A DNA stretch of 64,000 nt. Source: Pseudomonas paraglycinae. GTDB taxonomy: Bacteria; Pseudomonadota; Gammaproteobacteria; Pseudomonadales; Pseudomonadaceae. The notes beneath the pieces are model-generated. The model ran no database searches. It worked only from the letters and a program-made list of their open reading frames with translations, and was not told where the DNA came from. The stretch spans positions 245,935 to 309,934 of the forward strand of contig NZ_BQHR01000006.1 of NCBI RefSeq assembly GCF_021601625.1, written 5' to 3'. The translations under genes and the position numbers were made by a program. Below are positions 13,391-22,603 of the stretch, piece after piece; position 1 is the stretch's first letter, and each line of letters starts with the position of its first letter.

Positions 13391-13419
13391 AGATGGGGGC
13401 TGCCTTGAAAAAAAACAAG
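13391..13419 (-). promoter_or_regulatory. Sigma-32 heat-shock promoter of lon
   Basis: CTTGTTT, 14 bases, CCCCATCT on the minus strand. The known sigma-32 consensus is CTTGAAA-N11-16-CCCCATNT: the -10 is perfect and the -35 core CTTG is present. The start would fall about 50 bases before the lon ATG. Confidence 0.75.
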
Positions 13420-13445
13420 CGCAAAGCGGATGTAAAAAACGACAT

Positions 13446-13473
13446 AAAAAAAAAGAGGCCCGAAGGCCCCTTC
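13446..13473 (-). terminator. Terminator of clpX
   Basis: AGGGGCC-TTCG-GGCCTCT hairpin (one G-T pair) followed on the minus strand by nine T residues. Confidence 0.85.
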
Positions 13474-13495
13474 TTTGTACCGGCAGACCGGGCGC

Positions 13496-14779
13496 TTACG
13501 CGTCAGGTGCAGCCTTGGCAGCCGGCTCACTGTTTTCGTAGATATACAGTGGCTTGGACTTGCCTTCGATCACGCTTTCATCGATCACGACTTTGCTCAC
13601 CTCGGACTGCGAGGGGATTTCATACATCGTGTCGAGCAGCACACCTTCGAGAATCGAACGCAGGCCACGGGCACCGGTTTTACGTTCCAGGGCACGCTTG
13701 GCGACCGATTTCAGCGCGTCGGAACGGAATTCCAGATCCACGCCTTCCATCTCGAACAGCTTGGCATACTGTTTGGTCAGGGCATTTTTCGGCTCGGTGA
13801 GAATCTGCATCAGCGCAGCCTCATCCAGCTCGTCCAGCGTCGCGAGGACCGGCAGACGACCGACGAATTCCGGGATCAGACCGAACTTGACCAGGTCGTC
13901 AGGCTCGACTTCACGCAGGGACTCACCGACTTTCTTGCCTTCTTCCTTGCTGCGCACTTCTGCGTTGAAACCGATGCCACCCTTGGTGGAACGGTTCTGA
14001 ATGACCTTCTCCAGACCGGAGAATGCGCCACCGCAGATGAACAGGATGTTGCGGGTATCAACCTGAAGGAATTCCTGCTGCGGATGCTTGCGGCCACCTT
14101 GCGGCGGAACCGAAGCGACCGTGCCTTCGATCAGTTTGAGCAAGGCCTGCTGCACGCCTTCCCCGGAAACGTCCCGGGTAATCGACGGGTTGTCGGACTT
14201 GCGGGAAATCTTGTCGATTTCGTCGATGTAGACAATGCCCATCTGGGCTTTCTCTACGTCGTAATCACACTTCTGCAGCAGCTTCTGAATGATGTTCTCG
14301 ACGTCTTCACCCACATAACCCGCCTCGGTGAGGGTGGTTGCGTCGGCGATGGTGAACGGAACGTTCAGCAAGCGGGCCAGGGTTTCGGCCAGCAGGGTTT
14401 TACCGGAGCCTGTCGGGCCGATCAGCAGGATGTTGCTCTTGCCGAGTTCGACGTCGTCAGCCTTTTTGTCACGCTGGTTCAGACGCTTGTAGTGGTTGTA
14501 CACCGCTACTGCCAGAACCTTTTTGGCACGTTCCTGACCAATTACATACTGATCAAGGATGCCGCTGATTTCTTTAGGCGAAGGCAATTTATGCGCGCTG
14601 CTTTCGGCCTGTGCTTCCTGCACCTCCTCGCGGATGATGTCATTGCACAGGTCGACGCACTCGTCGCAGATAAAGACCGAGGGGCCGGCAATCAATTTGC
14701 GCACTTCATGCTGGCTTTTGCCACAGAAGGAGCAATAGAGCAGCTTGCCGTTGTCCTCGCCGTTGCGGGTGTCAGTCAT
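13496..14779 (-). CDS. clpX: ClpX, ATPase and specificity subunit of ClpXP
   Basis: 427 residues. N-terminal four-cysteine zinc-binding domain (CSFCGK ... CDECVDLC), Walker [12 protein letters not shown], Walker B YIDEIDKI, and the [23 protein letters not shown] region of the Clp/Hsp100 family. It unfolds substrates and feeds them to ClpP. The start is the ATG of [11 protein letters not shown]; an 11-codon extension upstream is open but not family-like. clpP lies 113 bases upstream. A heat-shock-like promoter sits between them. Confidence 0.97.
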   Translation of the reverse strand: MTDTRNGEDNGKLLYCSFCGKSQHEVRKLIAGPSVFICDECVDLCNDIIREEVQEAQAESSAHKLPSPKEISGILDQYVIGQERAKKVLAVAVYNHYKRLNQRDKKADDVELGKSNILLIGPTGSGKTLLAETLARLLNVPFTIADATTLTEAGYVGEDVENIIQKLLQKCDYDVEKAQMGIVYIDEIDKISRKSDNPSITRDVSGEGVQQALLKLIEGTVASVPPQGGRKHPQQEFLQVDTRNILFICGGAFSGLEKVIQNRSTKGGIGFNAEVRSKEEGKKVGESLREVEPDDLVKFGLIPEFVGRLPVLATLDELDEAALMQILTEPKNALTKQYAKLFEMEGVDLEFRSDALKSVAKRALERKTGARGLRSILEGVLLDTMYEIPSQSEVSKVVIDESVIEGKSKPLYIYENSEPAAKAAPDA

Positions 14780-14813
14780 TCGTTCGATCCAAATCCGATA
14801 GGCTTGCAACACA

Positions 14814-14842
14814 AGATGAAGGCTATTGCGGGCTTTTTCAAG
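14814..14842 (-). promoter_or_regulatory. Possible sigma-32 promoter of clpX
   Basis: CTTGAAA (perfect -35), 14 bases, CTTCATCT (consensus CCCCATNT, two mismatches) on the minus strand, about 30 bases before the clpX ATG. It overlaps a GCGGGCTT-GAAA-AAGCCCGC hairpin in the clpP-clpX gap. Confidence 0.45.
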
Positions 14843-14892
14843 CCCGCCGCTGATCAGACGCGCCGACCAAGCCTATTTTGAGCTGCTTATTT

Positions 14893-15528
14893 TTAAGCTG
14901 GGCGCTGGTTGATCACTTCGTCGATCAGACCGTATTCCTTCGCAGCTTCTGCACTCATGAAGTTGTCGCGGTTGGTGTCGCGCTCGATTTCTTCAAGCGT
15001 ACGGCCGCTGTGCTTGGCCATCAGCGTGTTCAGACGCTCGCGGATGAAGAGGATTTCCTTGGCATGGATTTCGATGTCCGATGCCTGTCCCTGGAAACCG
15101 CCCAGTGGCTGGTGAATCATCACGCGCGAGTTCGGCAGGCAGAAACGCTTGCCGGGTGCACCGGCCGTCAGCAGGAATGCGCCCATGCTGCACGCCTGAC
15201 CGATACAAGTAGTCGATACGTTTGGCTTGATGAACTGCATGGTGTCGTAGATCGACATGCCCGCTGTCACCGAACCGCCCGGGGAGTTGATGTAAAGATG
15301 GATGTCCTTGTCCGGGTTTTCCGCTTCAAGGAACAGCAATTGCGCGCAAATCAGGTTGGCCATGTAATCCTCTACAGGACCCACCAGAAAGATCACTCGT
15401 TCCTTGAGAAGACGCGAGTAGATGTCATAGGCGCGCTCGCCACGAGCAGATTGCTCGACAACCATCGGGACCAGGCCGCCGGCGGCCTGGATATCAGAGT
15501 TCTGCTGAATATAGGAATTACGGAACAT
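14893..15528 (-). CDS. clpP: ClpP, proteolytic subunit of ClpXP/ClpAP
   Basis: 211 residues, normal length. Serine protease of the Clp family: Ser114 in [11 protein letters not shown] and His139 in [10 protein letters not shown], with a short N-terminal propeptide before the mature enzyme. It forms the tetradecameric chamber driven by ClpX or ClpA. It lies between tig and clpX on the same strand, the conserved gammaproteobacterial order. A hairpin without T-run separates it from tig. Confidence 0.97.
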   Translation of the reverse strand: MFRNSYIQQNSDIQAAGGLVPMVVEQSARGERAYDIYSRLLKERVIFLVGPVEDYMANLICAQLLFLEAENPDKDIHLYINSPGGSVTAGMSIYDTMQFIKPNVSTTCIGQACSMGAFLLTAGAPGKRFCLPNSRVMIHQPLGGFQGQASDIEIHAKEILFIRERLNTLMAKHSGRTLEEIERDTNRDNFMSAEAAKEYGLIDEVINQRPA

Positions 15529-15567
15529 GCTCTGCAGTCACTCCCAAATAGTCATGTCTTGAATACG

Positions 15568-15597
15568 CATAAGCCAGCTCGAAGGCTGGCTTATGGT
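15568..15597 (-). terminator. Hairpin between tig and clpP
   Basis: ATAAGCCAGC / GCTGGCTTAT ten-base stem around a short loop (CTTCGA). There is no T-run, so it may be an attenuator or an mRNA-stability hairpin rather than a full terminator. Confidence 0.5.
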
Positions 15598-15620
15598 GTG
15601 TGCTTCTAACGCAAAAACAA

Positions 15621-16931
15621 TCAGTCGGCTTTTGGAGCTTCTACCGGCTTGACCGCTTCTTCGTAAGAGACCGATTTGTCGGTCACGCTAGCTTTCTGCA
15701 GAACAGTATCCACAACTTGTTCTTCCAGCACAACCGAACGGACTTCGTTCAGTTGCTGCTCGTTCTTGTAGTACCAGGACACGACCTGCTCAGGCTCTTG
15801 GTAAGCCGAAGCCATTTCCTGAATCATTTCGCGAACGCGGGCTTCGTCTGGCTTCAGGTCGAACTGCTTGACCACTTCAGCAACGATCAGACCCAGTACA
15901 ACGCGACGCTTGGCTTGTTCTTCGAACAGCTCGGCCGGCAGTTGGTCTGGCTTGATGTTGCCACCGAACTGCTGAACAGCCTGCACGCGCAGACGGTCAA
16001 CTTCGTTGGACAGCAGAGCCTTAGGCACTTCGATCGGGTTGGTGGCCAGCAGACCGTCCATTACCTGATTCTTGACCTTGGATTTGATCGCCTGACGCAG
16101 TTCACGCTCCATGTTCTTGCGAACTTCGGTGCGGAAACCGTCGATGCCGCTTTCCTTGATGCCGAATTGAGCGAAGAACTCTTCGTTCAGCTCAGGCAGT
16201 TTTGGCTCGGAAACGGTATTTACAGTCACGGTGAACTCGGCGGTTTTGCCAGCCAGGTCCAGGTTCTGATAGTCCTCTGGGAAGGTCAGGTTCAGAACGC
16301 GCTCTTCGCCGGCTTTAGCACCAACCAGGCCTTCTTCGAAGCCAGGGATCATGCGGCCGGAACCCAGTACCAGCTGAGTGCCCTTGGCGGAACCGCCAGC
16401 GAACACTTCGCCGTCAACCTTGCCAACGAAATCGATGTTCAGCTGGTCTTCGTTCTGGGCAGCGCGATCGGCTACTTCAAAACGGGTGTTCTGCTTGCGC
16501 AGGATGTCCAGCATCTTGTCCAGATCGGCGTCAGCCACGTCAGCGCTCAGGCGCTCGACGGTGATGCCTTCGAAGCCGGCAACGGTGAACTCAGGGAACA
16601 CTTCGAATACGGCTACGTATTCCAGGTCCTTGCCAGCTTCGAGCGACTTAGGCTCGATCGACGGCGAACCGGCCGGGTTCAGCTTCTGCTCAACCACAGC
16701 TTCGTAGAAGGAGGACTGGATCACGTCGCCGATCGCTTCCTGGCGCGCATCAGCACCGAAACGGCGCTTGATTTCGCTCATTGGCACTTTGCCTGGACGG
16801 AAGCCAGCAATCTTGGCCTTTTGGGCAGTCTGCTGCAGACGCTTGTTGACCTGAGTCTCGATGCGCTCAGCCGGCACGGTGATGCTCATGCGGCGCTCAA
16901 GAGCAGTAGTATTTTCAACAGAAACTTGCAT
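15621..16931 (-). CDS. tig: Trigger factor (ribosome-associated chaperone and prolyl isomerase)
   Basis: 436 residues, usual size. Ribosome-binding N-terminal domain with the signature [12 protein letters not shown]-type isomerase domain about 160-240, and a helical C-terminal chaperone domain. It binds nascent chains at the ribosome exit. The start is the ATG of [14 protein letters not shown], preceded by GAGGAA at good spacing; a 21-codon upstream extension has no support. It heads the tig-clpP-clpX-lon block. Confidence 0.97.
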   Translation of the reverse strand: MQVSVENTTALERRMSITVPAERIETQVNKRLQQTAQKAKIAGFRPGKVPMSEIKRRFGADARQEAIGDVIQSSFYEAVVEQKLNPAGSPSIEPKSLEAGKDLEYVAVFEVFPEFTVAGFEGITVERLSADVADADLDKMLDILRKQNTRFEVADRAAQNEDQLNIDFVGKVDGEVFAGGSAKGTQLVLGSGRMIPGFEEGLVGAKAGEERVLNLTFPEDYQNLDLAGKTAEFTVTVNTVSEPKLPELNEEFFAQFGIKESGIDGFRTEVRKNMERELRQAIKSKVKNQVMDGLLATNPIEVPKALLSNEVDRLRVQAVQQFGGNIKPDQLPAELFEEQAKRRVVLGLIVAEVVKQFDLKPDEARVREMIQEMASAYQEPEQVVSWYYKNEQQLNEVRSVVLEEQVVDTVLQKASVTDKSVSYEEAVKPVEAPKAD

Positions 16932-17285
16932 GGATATTCCTCGTTGCACAGACGTTAGCCGGCCGTTTCCGACCCAAGAATCAAGGGCAAGCATTCTAGT
17001 AGGTCAAACTCAAGAAGTCACCCTACTGAAAACGGGTAAAAAAACAGCAGGCCATTTGAAGGCGGGGACAAACGGTTGCGCCTCGCCCTGTTAGCAAATA
17101 CAGCCAATTCAAGCCAGGGCTCCGCGCCAACCTCTTCTATATATAGAGGCGGTTGAATCATCTCCCTGACAGCCGACCTCGCAAGCAAGACCGGCAGGCA
17201 GCGCAGCATCATCGAGCAACATTGATACGACGAAGCACCCTGCCCTGCGACCCGAAACCTGCAGCCGCCAAAATCCGAAACCGTA
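16932..17285. other. Gap between tig and the tRNA block
   Basis: About 350 bases with no convincing gene. Frames here are products of tRNA antisense sequence or are short. It must contain the tig promoter, but no clear -35/-10 pair was found. A small palindrome around CTATATATAG (about 17139-17150) is the only notable motif. Confidence 0.5.
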
Positions 17286-17321
17286 AAACAAAAAAGGCGC
17301 CAGACTGTTAAATCTGGCGCC
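17286..17321 (-). terminator. Terminator of the tRNA block
   Basis: GGCGCCAGA / TCTGGCGCC stem followed on the minus strand by a T-rich tract (TTTTTTGTTTT). It lies just past the last tRNA-His. A near copy of the hairpin sits at 17591-17616. Confidence 0.85.
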
Positions 17322-17331
17322 TTTCGGAATA

Positions 17332-17408
17332 TGGGGTGGACGATGGGGATCGAACCCACGACAACGGGAGTCACAATCCCGTGCTCTACCAACTGAGCTA
17401 CGCCCACC
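17332..17408 (-). tRNA. tRNA-His (GUG), second copy in transcription order
   Basis: 77 bases with CCA. Anticodon loop reads TTGTGAC. It carries the extra 5' G at position -1 opposite C73, diagnostic for tRNA-His. All stems pair. Identical in the mature part to the copy at 17627-17703. Confidence 0.95.
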
Positions 17409-17483
17409 ATATTGCGTGCCAAAGAAGCCAAACAACTTCTTTGTAGAACTTCACCCGGCCAACGGCATGAATGAAGCTTTGAT

Positions 17484-17568
17484 TGGTGCGGATGAAGAGA
17501 CTCGAACTCTTACGCCTCGCGGCGCTGGAACCTAAATCCAGTGTGTCTACCAATTCCACCACATCCGC
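17484..17568 (-). tRNA. tRNA-Leu (UAG)
   Basis: 85 bases with CCA. Acceptor GCGGATG / CATCCGC, anticodon TAG in TTTAGGT, and a long variable arm as in class II tRNAs. It lies between the two tRNA-His copies. Confidence 0.95.
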
Positions 17569-17590
17569 GGATGAAGCTTTTTAAAGCAAA

Positions 17591-17616
17591 GGCGCCAGAC
17601 TGTTACATCTGGCGCC
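17591..17616 (-). terminator. Hairpin after the first tRNA-His (duplicate of block terminator)
   Basis: GGCGCCAGA-TGTAACAG-TCTGGCGCC, nearly identical to the block terminator but followed only by TTTGC, so it is probably a processing or partial-termination site before tRNA-Leu. Confidence 0.55.
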
Positions 17617-17626
17617 TTTCGAAATA

Positions 17627-17703
17627 TGGGGTGGACGATGGGGATCGAACCCACGACAACGGGAGTCACAATCCCGTGCTCTACCAACTGAGCTACGCCC
17701 ACC
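17627..17703 (-). tRNA. tRNA-His (GUG), first copy in transcription order
   Basis: 77 bases with CCA and the -1 G; same sequence as 17332-17408, including flanking bases, which suggests a duplication of the tRNA together with its downstream hairpin. Confidence 0.95.
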
Positions 17704-17734
17704 ATATCGCGTTACTTGTGCCAATGCTGCCTAA

Positions 17735-17811
17735 TGGCGCACCCGGCAGGACTCGAACCTGCGACCATCCGCTTAGAAGGCGGATGCTCTATCCAGCTGA
17801 GCTACGGGCGC
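17735..17811 (-). tRNA. tRNA-Arg (UCU)
   Basis: 77 bases with CCA. Acceptor GCGCCCG pairs with CGGGTGC (one G-T), anticodon loop CTTCTAA reads TCT. First gene of the minus-strand block Arg-His-Leu-His. Confidence 0.95.
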
Positions 17812-17925
17812 CTTGTTAGCTGTACCCTTGGAGGACTACAAACTAAGTGCTTTCCAGTCTCGCAAAACGTTGATTTCGCTCGACCTTCTTAACCAGTGCT
17901 AGGCTGTGCCCGACAAGTGCGACGA

Positions 17926-17954
17926 ATAGTATAGAGCGACCTGAAGGTCGTCAA
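17926..17954 (-). promoter_or_regulatory. Sigma-70 promoter of the tRNA block
   Basis: TTGACG, 17 bases, TACTAT on the minus strand, followed by a GC-rich stretch (TCGTCGC) typical of stringently controlled stable-RNA promoters. It lies about 115 bases before tRNA-Arg. Confidence 0.8.
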
Positions 17955-18085
17955 ATCCTTTTTGAAAAAAATTCATTTAATTAAAGGGCTTAGGGGAATT
18001 TGCTGACCAAGCGCCTTTGCCCTCACCGTTTGACATGCGAGAATGCGTTCTCTTTTTTTCCCCTCTCGATGGTTAATCACGCGCA

Positions 18086-18940
18086 ATGACTGCACAACTA
18101 ATCGACGGCAAATCAATCGCCGCCAGCCTGCGCCAGCAGATCGCCCAACGGGTAGCCGAACGTCGCGAGCAAGGCTTGCGCACTCCCGGCCTCGCGGTGA
18201 TCCTGGTCGGCAGCGATCCTGCCTCTCAGGTTTATGTCTCGCACAAGCGTAAAGACTGTGAAGAGGTCGGCTTCCTCTCTCAAGCCTACGACCTGCCTTC
18301 CGAAACCACTCAAGAAGCGCTGACCGATCTGATCGATCGACTGAACGACGACCCGGCAATCGACGGCGTTCTGCTTCAACTTCCCCTGCCGGAGCACCTG
18401 GACGCCTCCAAACTGCTGGAGCGCATCCGCCCGGACAAGGACGTCGACGGTTTCCATCCTTATAACGTCGGCCGTCTGGCCCAGCGCATTCCGCTGCTGC
18501 GCCCGTGCACCCCGAAGGGCATCATGACCCTGCTGGAAAGCACCGGTGCCGATCTGTACGGGATGGACGCAGTCGTTGTCGGCGCTTCCAACATCGTCGG
18601 TCGCCCGATGGCGATGGAACTGCTGCTGGCCGGTTGCACCGTGACCGTCACCCACCGCTTCACCAAGGATCTGGCCGGCCACGTCGGCCGCGCCGATCTG
18701 GTGGTCGTGGCCGCCGGCAAGCCGGGCCTGGTCAAGGGCGAGTGGATCAAGGAAGGCGCGATCGTGATCGACGTCGGCATCAACCGTCAGGACGACGGCA
18801 AACTGGTCGGTGACGTCGTTTATGAAACCGCCCTGCCCCGCGCTGGCTGGATCACTCCGGTCCCGGGCGGCGTCGGTCCGATGACCCGCGCCTGCCTGCT
18901 GGAAAACACCCTCTACGCGGCAGAAACCCTGCACGCCTGA
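18086..18940 (+). CDS. folD: Bifunctional methylenetetrahydrofolate dehydrogenase / cyclohydrolase
   Basis: 284 residues, full-length FolD. Catalytic lysine region [22 protein letters not shown], and the NADP loop [18 protein letters not shown]. It interconverts 5,10-methylene-, methenyl- and 10-formyl-tetrahydrofolate in one-carbon metabolism. It is divergent from the tRNA block. A TTGACA at 18030 is the only promoter-like element seen upstream. Confidence 0.97.
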   Translation: MTAQLIDGKSIAASLRQQIAQRVAERREQGLRTPGLAVILVGSDPASQVYVSHKRKDCEEVGFLSQAYDLPSETTQEALTDLIDRLNDDPAIDGVLLQLPLPEHLDASKLLERIRPDKDVDGFHPYNVGRLAQRIPLLRPCTPKGIMTLLESTGADLYGMDAVVVGASNIVGRPMAMELLLAGCTVTVTHRFTKDLAGHVGRADLVVVAAGKPGLVKGEWIKEGAIVIDVGINRQDDGKLVGDVVYETALPRAGWITPVPGGVGPMTRACLLENTLYAAETLHA

Positions 18941-18962
18941 GTCGCGTTTTCCACACTCCGAG

Positions 18963-18986
18963 AACCCCGCCTTGTGCGGGGTTTTT
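18963..18986 (+). terminator. Terminator of folD
   Basis: CCCCGC-CTTGT-GCGGGG followed by five T residues, about 25 bases after the stop. Confidence 0.9.
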
Positions 18987-19169
18987 CATGCCCTCGAAAA
19001 AACCTTTACCGTTCGCCGGAAACCCCTATTTTTACAGGGCTTTTCACGACTTTTTCATGCCCTTCAAACAACCATCGACAGTTCTTCAGCCATACTCCTA
19101 AAATGCGTCGTTTTTACGACACAGGCCGTTACAAAATACGGCATTTCCAACCTTCATGAGTTCGCCCGC

Positions 19170-20108
19170 GTGAATATTCGTCTGTCCATCCTGAGCCTGG
19201 TTTTTGCATTTTCAGGCACGCTCCTCACGCCAACGGTCAACGCCGCCGAAACCACCGCGGCCCCTCGAGACGCTTCGCAATTGAAGATCGCCTCCGGCAG
19301 CGCCCTGCTGATGGATCTGCAGACCAACAAAGTCATTTATTCCAGCAACCCGGACGTGGTGGTGCCCATCGCTTCCGTGAGCAAGTTGATGACCGGTTTG
19401 GTAGTGGTTGAAGCGCACCAGAACATGGACGAATGGATTGACGTCGACATCAGCCGCACACCGGAAATGAAAGGCGTGTTTTCCCGCGTCAAACTGCGAA
19501 GCGAACTGCCCCGCCGCGAGATGCTGCTGATTGCCCTGATGTCCTCGGAAAACCGCGCCGCCGCCAGCCTGGCTCACCACTACCCGGGCGGTTACGCTGC
19601 ATTCATCGCCGCAATGAACGCCAAGGCCAAGGCGCTGGGCATGACCAGCACGCATTTTGTGGAACCTACCGGTCTGTCGGAGCGCAACGTTTCCACCGCT
19701 CGCGACCTGAGCAAGCTGCTAGTGGCTGCGCATAAACAGCCGCTGCTCATCGAGCTGACCACCACCAAGGAAAAGACCGTTTCGTTCCGTAAACCCAATT
19801 ACACCCTGGGTTTCCGCAACACCGATCACCTGGTCAACAAGGCCGACTGGGATATTCGCATCACCAAAACCGGCTTCACCAACCCGGCCGGCCACTGCCT
19901 GGTACTGGTGACCCGCATGGCCAACCGCCCCGTCGCCTTGGTGATTCTCGACGCGTTCGGCAAATACACCCATTTCGCCGATGCCAGCCGCATCCGCAGC
20001 TGGGTGGAAACCGGCAAGAGTGCCAACGTCCCGGCCGTGGCTCAGCAATACAAGGCCGACAAGAACCTCAAGAGTCGCCAGAGCGGCGTGATCGAAGCCT
20101 CCAAATAA
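19170..20108 (+). CDS. pbpG: D-alanyl-D-alanine endopeptidase (PBP7)
   Basis: 312 residues from a GTG start. Signal peptide [26 protein letters not shown], then the low-molecular-weight penicillin-binding fold: Ser69-Val-Ser-Lys72, Ser126-Glu-Asn128 and Lys233-Thr-Gly235. It cleaves peptide cross-links in murein in the periplasm. The frame is open further upstream, but the GTG at 19170 begins exactly at the signal peptide. The ribosome site is weak. Start is moderately sure, function is high. Confidence 0.92.
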   Translation: MNIRLSILSLVFAFSGTLLTPTVNAAETTAAPRDASQLKIASGSALLMDLQTNKVIYSSNPDVVVPIASVSKLMTGLVVVEAHQNMDEWIDVDISRTPEMKGVFSRVKLRSELPRREMLLIALMSSENRAAASLAHHYPGGYAAFIAAMNAKAKALGMTSTHFVEPTGLSERNVSTARDLSKLLVAAHKQPLLIELTTTKEKTVSFRKPNYTLGFRNTDHLVNKADWDIRITKTGFTNPAGHCLVLVTRMANRPVALVILDAFGKYTHFADASRIRSWVETGKSANVPAVAQQYKADKNLKSRQSGVIEASK

Positions 20109-20121
20109 TCCGTCACCCATG

Positions 20122-20149
20122 AAAAAGCCCCGAATCGTCGGGGCTTTTT
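20122..20149 (+). terminator. Terminator between pbpG and the small minus-strand genes
   Basis: AAAAAGCCCCGA-ATCG-TCGGGGCTTTTT: symmetric with A and T tracts, so it probably serves both convergent transcripts. Confidence 0.9.
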
Positions 20150-20160
20150 CATTTATGCAC

Positions 20161-20367
20161 TCAGTCGTTGGGCAACGGCATCTTGTCGTCATCGGGAATG
20201 CCGTCACCGGCACTCGGGTCGCGCGAATGCTCTGGCGTGACCACCGCCGGACGCGCCAGCGGATCGCGCATGGGGCTGTCCGGATCCAGCACCGGATCAA
20301 CTTCCGGCTCAGGGGTGGTGGGCACACTGTCAGGTTTGTGGTCGTCGAAACTCGAATCGGTACTCAT
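20161..20367 (-). CDS. Small acidic proline-rich protein
   Basis: 68 residues (MSTDSSFDDHKPDSVPTTP...), dominated by Asp, Pro and Ser, with no signal, helix or cysteine, probably disordered. The ATG at 20367 has GAGG five bases upstream. It lies directly behind a second protein of the same character (20379-20585), and the pair looks like a two-gene operon. Function is unknown. Confidence 0.65.
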   Translation of the reverse strand: MSTDSSFDDHKPDSVPTTPEPEVDPVLDPDSPMRDPLARPAVVTPEHSRDPSAGDGIPDDDKMPLPND

Positions 20368-20378
20368 ATGCACCTCGC

Positions 20379-20585
20379 TTAAGGCTTGAGATCAGCCAAG
20401 GGATCGTAAGGCTTGGCCGGACGCTTGGGATCATCGCCCGGCTGCACATCCTTCGGCGCCTTCGCCGGGCCAATCGGATCGACTTGCGGATCGTCCAGAT
20501 CAGGCGAGTCCGGATCGAAGCCCAGATCGTCGCCACTGCCATGTTCGGAAGAATGCGGCCCACTGGGTGAATTGGGGATTGCCAT
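20379..20585 (-). CDS. Small acidic proline-rich protein (possibly DUF6021-like)
   Basis: 68 residues starting MAIPNSPSGPHSSEHGSGDD with the motif FDPDSPDLDDPQVDPIGPA. Strong ribosome site AGGAG six bases before the ATG. First gene of a likely two-gene unit with 20161-20367; both share the D-P-D-S-P style of composition and may be distant duplicates. From memory the sequence resembles Pseudomonas DUF6021 proteins, which is unverified. No function is known to me. Confidence 0.7.
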   Translation of the reverse strand: MAIPNSPSGPHSSEHGSGDDLGFDPDSPDLDDPQVDPIGPAKAPKDVQPGDDPKRPAKPYDPLADLKP

Positions 20586-20679
20586 GTTCATCTCCTGATA
20601 CCAGGCCCGTAAAACACGGGACGCTACAGTTCAGAAGCGCATCCCCCGCCAGGGTGCCCGACAAGCGACGAACGGAACC

Positions 20680-21351
20680 TCAATCCGCCGCCAGCGCCTT
20701 CCTCGCCTGCGCCGCTTCTCGCTCCTGGCCGGCTTGCGCCAGTGCATCGGCGGCCTTAAGCCAGCGCTGTTGATCGACCGCTGCCGGAATCTGCGTCGGT
20801 TTCTGGATCAACACTGCCCAGCCGCCGGATTTTTCGAGGGCTGACTCAAACGAGCTGAAGCTCATCAATTCACGGCGATTCATCCCGGCGCGCAGCAGCA
20901 CCTTTTGCCTCAAGCGGTCATAGCCCGACAGGATCGCGTAACGCGGCTCCGCCCAAAACGCCGATCCCTCGCTGAAACGCACCATCACCGGATACCCGGC
21001 CGCCACTTGAGTCAGCAGCGCCGGCAGATTGCTGTCCAGCGGATACACGACCATGCCGTATTCACGTGCGAGGTCCTGTAAATTCTGTTGCAACTTGTCC
21101 TCGGCGCCCGGCAAGTGCAGCGGTTTTTCCAGCAGACCCGGCGTGATCACGATGCCCTGCTGCGACAGCAGGCTGGCCAGCACTTGCGGCCCACTTTGAT
21201 AGGCCTCACCGCGATAGAAGGTGCCGCTGAGCTCGACCCGCTCCGGCAGGCGCTTGACCTCTGGCGCCACACTGCCCGCACACCCCACCAATGCTGTCAC
21301 GCAACCGGCCACCAGCAGCGCCGCGCGAATCCGGGAAAATAGCTGCACCAT
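20680..21351 (-). CDS. C39-like lipoprotein with lost catalytic residues
   Basis: 223 residues. A lipoprotein signal ends ALVGC (Cys24). The body follows the bacterial C39-like double-glycine peptidase domain: YQSGPQVLASLLSQQG, then TPGLLEKPLHLPG, then PRYAILSGYD. In active members the first motif reads QCGP and the last HYxVxxGYD. Here the cysteine is Ser53 and the histidine is Arg137, so the protein is probably not a peptidase. The C-terminal ~35 residues are helical and may be a TPR remnant. ATG 21351 is chosen over GTG 21357 because AAGAGAG lies at good spacing. Confidence 0.7.
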   Translation of the reverse strand: MVQLFSRIRAALLVAGCVTALVGCAGSVAPEVKRLPERVELSGTFYRGEAYQSGPQVLASLLSQQGIVITPGLLEKPLHLPGAEDKLQQNLQDLAREYGMVVYPLDSNLPALLTQVAAGYPVMVRFSEGSAFWAEPRYAILSGYDRLRQKVLLRAGMNRRELMSFSSFESALEKSGGWAVLIQKPTQIPAAVDQQRWLKAADALAQAGQEREAAQARKALAAD

Positions 21352-21582
21352 CGTCACTCTCTTGATCAGTTACCGGTCATCGTGTTCCGGCTTGGTCGAG
21401 GATCATAGGACGGCGCCACGCTGCGGTATAGCCCAAAGCGGCAGATGCATCGGTTGCATAGAGCGAACTGATTGGTCACCACCGACCTTTGGTCAATAGC
21501 CTGAAACACGCCAGCGACTAGACTGTCACTCAGACAAGAGCCAAAGAAAGAGCGCCCGACGCAGGGCAAAGAGGAGGCACAG

Positions 21583-21750
21583 ATGAGCCTGACCATGACC
21601 ATCGTCATGCTGATTGCCGGCTGGCTGGCCGTTGCCGCCGCCATGCTGTGGGGCGTGTTGCGGATTTCCCGCCGCCATCACCACCCGGTACAACCTGCAC
21701 CGACCAGGAAGATCGAGAAACACGACGCCCGTCACGCCACCGCGCACTGA
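21583..21750 (+). CDS. 55-residue single-pass membrane protein
   Basis: Starts MSLTMTIVMLIAGWLAVAAAML: one membrane helix (about 3-28) followed by a basic, His-rich tail (RRHHHPVQPAPTRK) expected in the cytoplasm. A strong ribosome site, GAGGAGG, lies just upstream. It stands alone, followed by a terminator. Function is unknown. Two direct TTGGTCA repeats at 21472 and 21489 lie in its upstream region. Confidence 0.65.
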   Translation: MSLTMTIVMLIAGWLAVAAAMLWGVLRISRRHHHPVQPAPTRKIEKHDARHATAH

Positions 21751-21771
21751 CTTTCCGTAACCGACACAAAC

Positions 21772-21818
21772 AAAAAGGCCGCCTGGACTCTCGCGAGTTC
21801 AGGCGGCCTTTGGTTTTC
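21772..21818 (-). terminator. Terminator of terC operon, probably bidirectional
   Basis: GGCCGCCTG / CAGGCGGCC stem with a further inner GAG/CTC pairing, flanked by A5 on one side and TTTGGTTTT on the other, between convergent genes. Confidence 0.8.
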
Positions 21819-21824
21819 CAGCGT

Positions 21825-22574
21825 TTACGCTTCGGCAGTCAGTTTCTTCTGCTTGGCACGGCGCGACATCATGTTCAGCACTTCAATCGCAGCCGAGAAC
21901 GCCATGGCGGCATACACATAACCTTTTGGTACGTGGGCGCCGAAGCCTTCGGCGATCAGCGTCATGCCGATCATGATCAGGAAGCCCAGAGCCAGCATCA
22001 CCACCGTCGGGTTGTCGTTGATGAACTTGGCCAGCGGATCAGCCGCAAACAGCATCACCAATACCGAGACAACAACTGCAATCACCATGATCGGCAAGTG
22101 TTCGGTCATGCCGACAGCGGTAATGATGCTGTCGATCGAGAACACCATGTCCAGCATCAGGATCTGCCCGATGGCGGCGGCGAAGCCCAGGGTCACCTTC
22201 GACGTCGCGGTCTTCGGATCTTCCGGCGCCGGGTCCATGCTGTGATGGATCTCCGTGGTGGCTTTCCACAACAGGAACAGGCCGCCGGCGATCAGGATCA
22301 TGTCTTTCCAGGAGAACGCGTGGCCGAGGATCTCGATGACCGGCGCGGTCAGCTGAACGATGAACGCGATGGTGCTCAACAAGGCCAGACGCATGATCAG
22401 CGCCATGCCGATCCCCAGACGACGAGCCTTCTGCCGGTACTGCTCGGGCAATTTGTTGGTCAGGATCGAGATAAAGATCAGGTTATCGATGCCAAGCACG
22501 ATCTCCATCACCACCAGTGTGGCCAAGGCAATCCAGGCGGTCGGGCTGGCGGCGAGTTCTAACAGATATTCCAT
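21825..22574 (-). CDS. TerC-family integral membrane protein
   Basis: 249 residues, about seven membrane helices. The acidic membrane motifs [15 protein letters not shown] and [17 protein letters not shown] are the TerC hallmarks linked to metal (manganese) export or metalation of secreted enzymes. No riboswitch-like leader is visible: the start is only 29 bases from the preceding small lipoprotein gene, so the two are probably one operon. The tellurite link of the family name is historical. Confidence 0.9.
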   Translation of the reverse strand: MEYLLELAASPTAWIALATLVVMEIVLGIDNLIFISILTNKLPEQYRQKARRLGIGMALIMRLALLSTIAFIVQLTAPVIEILGHAFSWKDMILIAGGLFLLWKATTEIHHSMDPAPEDPKTATSKVTLGFAAAIGQILMLDMVFSIDSIITAVGMTEHLPIMVIAVVVSVLVMLFAADPLAKFINDNPTVVMLALGFLIMIGMTLIAEGFGAHVPKGYVYAAMAFSAAIEVLNMMSRRAKQKKLTAEA

Positions 22575-22603
22575 GGGTCAGTCCTGACTCTGTGTAAGAC
22601 GGT

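Noticed and set aside
17018-17819. Frames across the tRNA block (for example ones reading GGRSSVGRARD)
   Set aside because: Classic false genes made from tRNA sequence.
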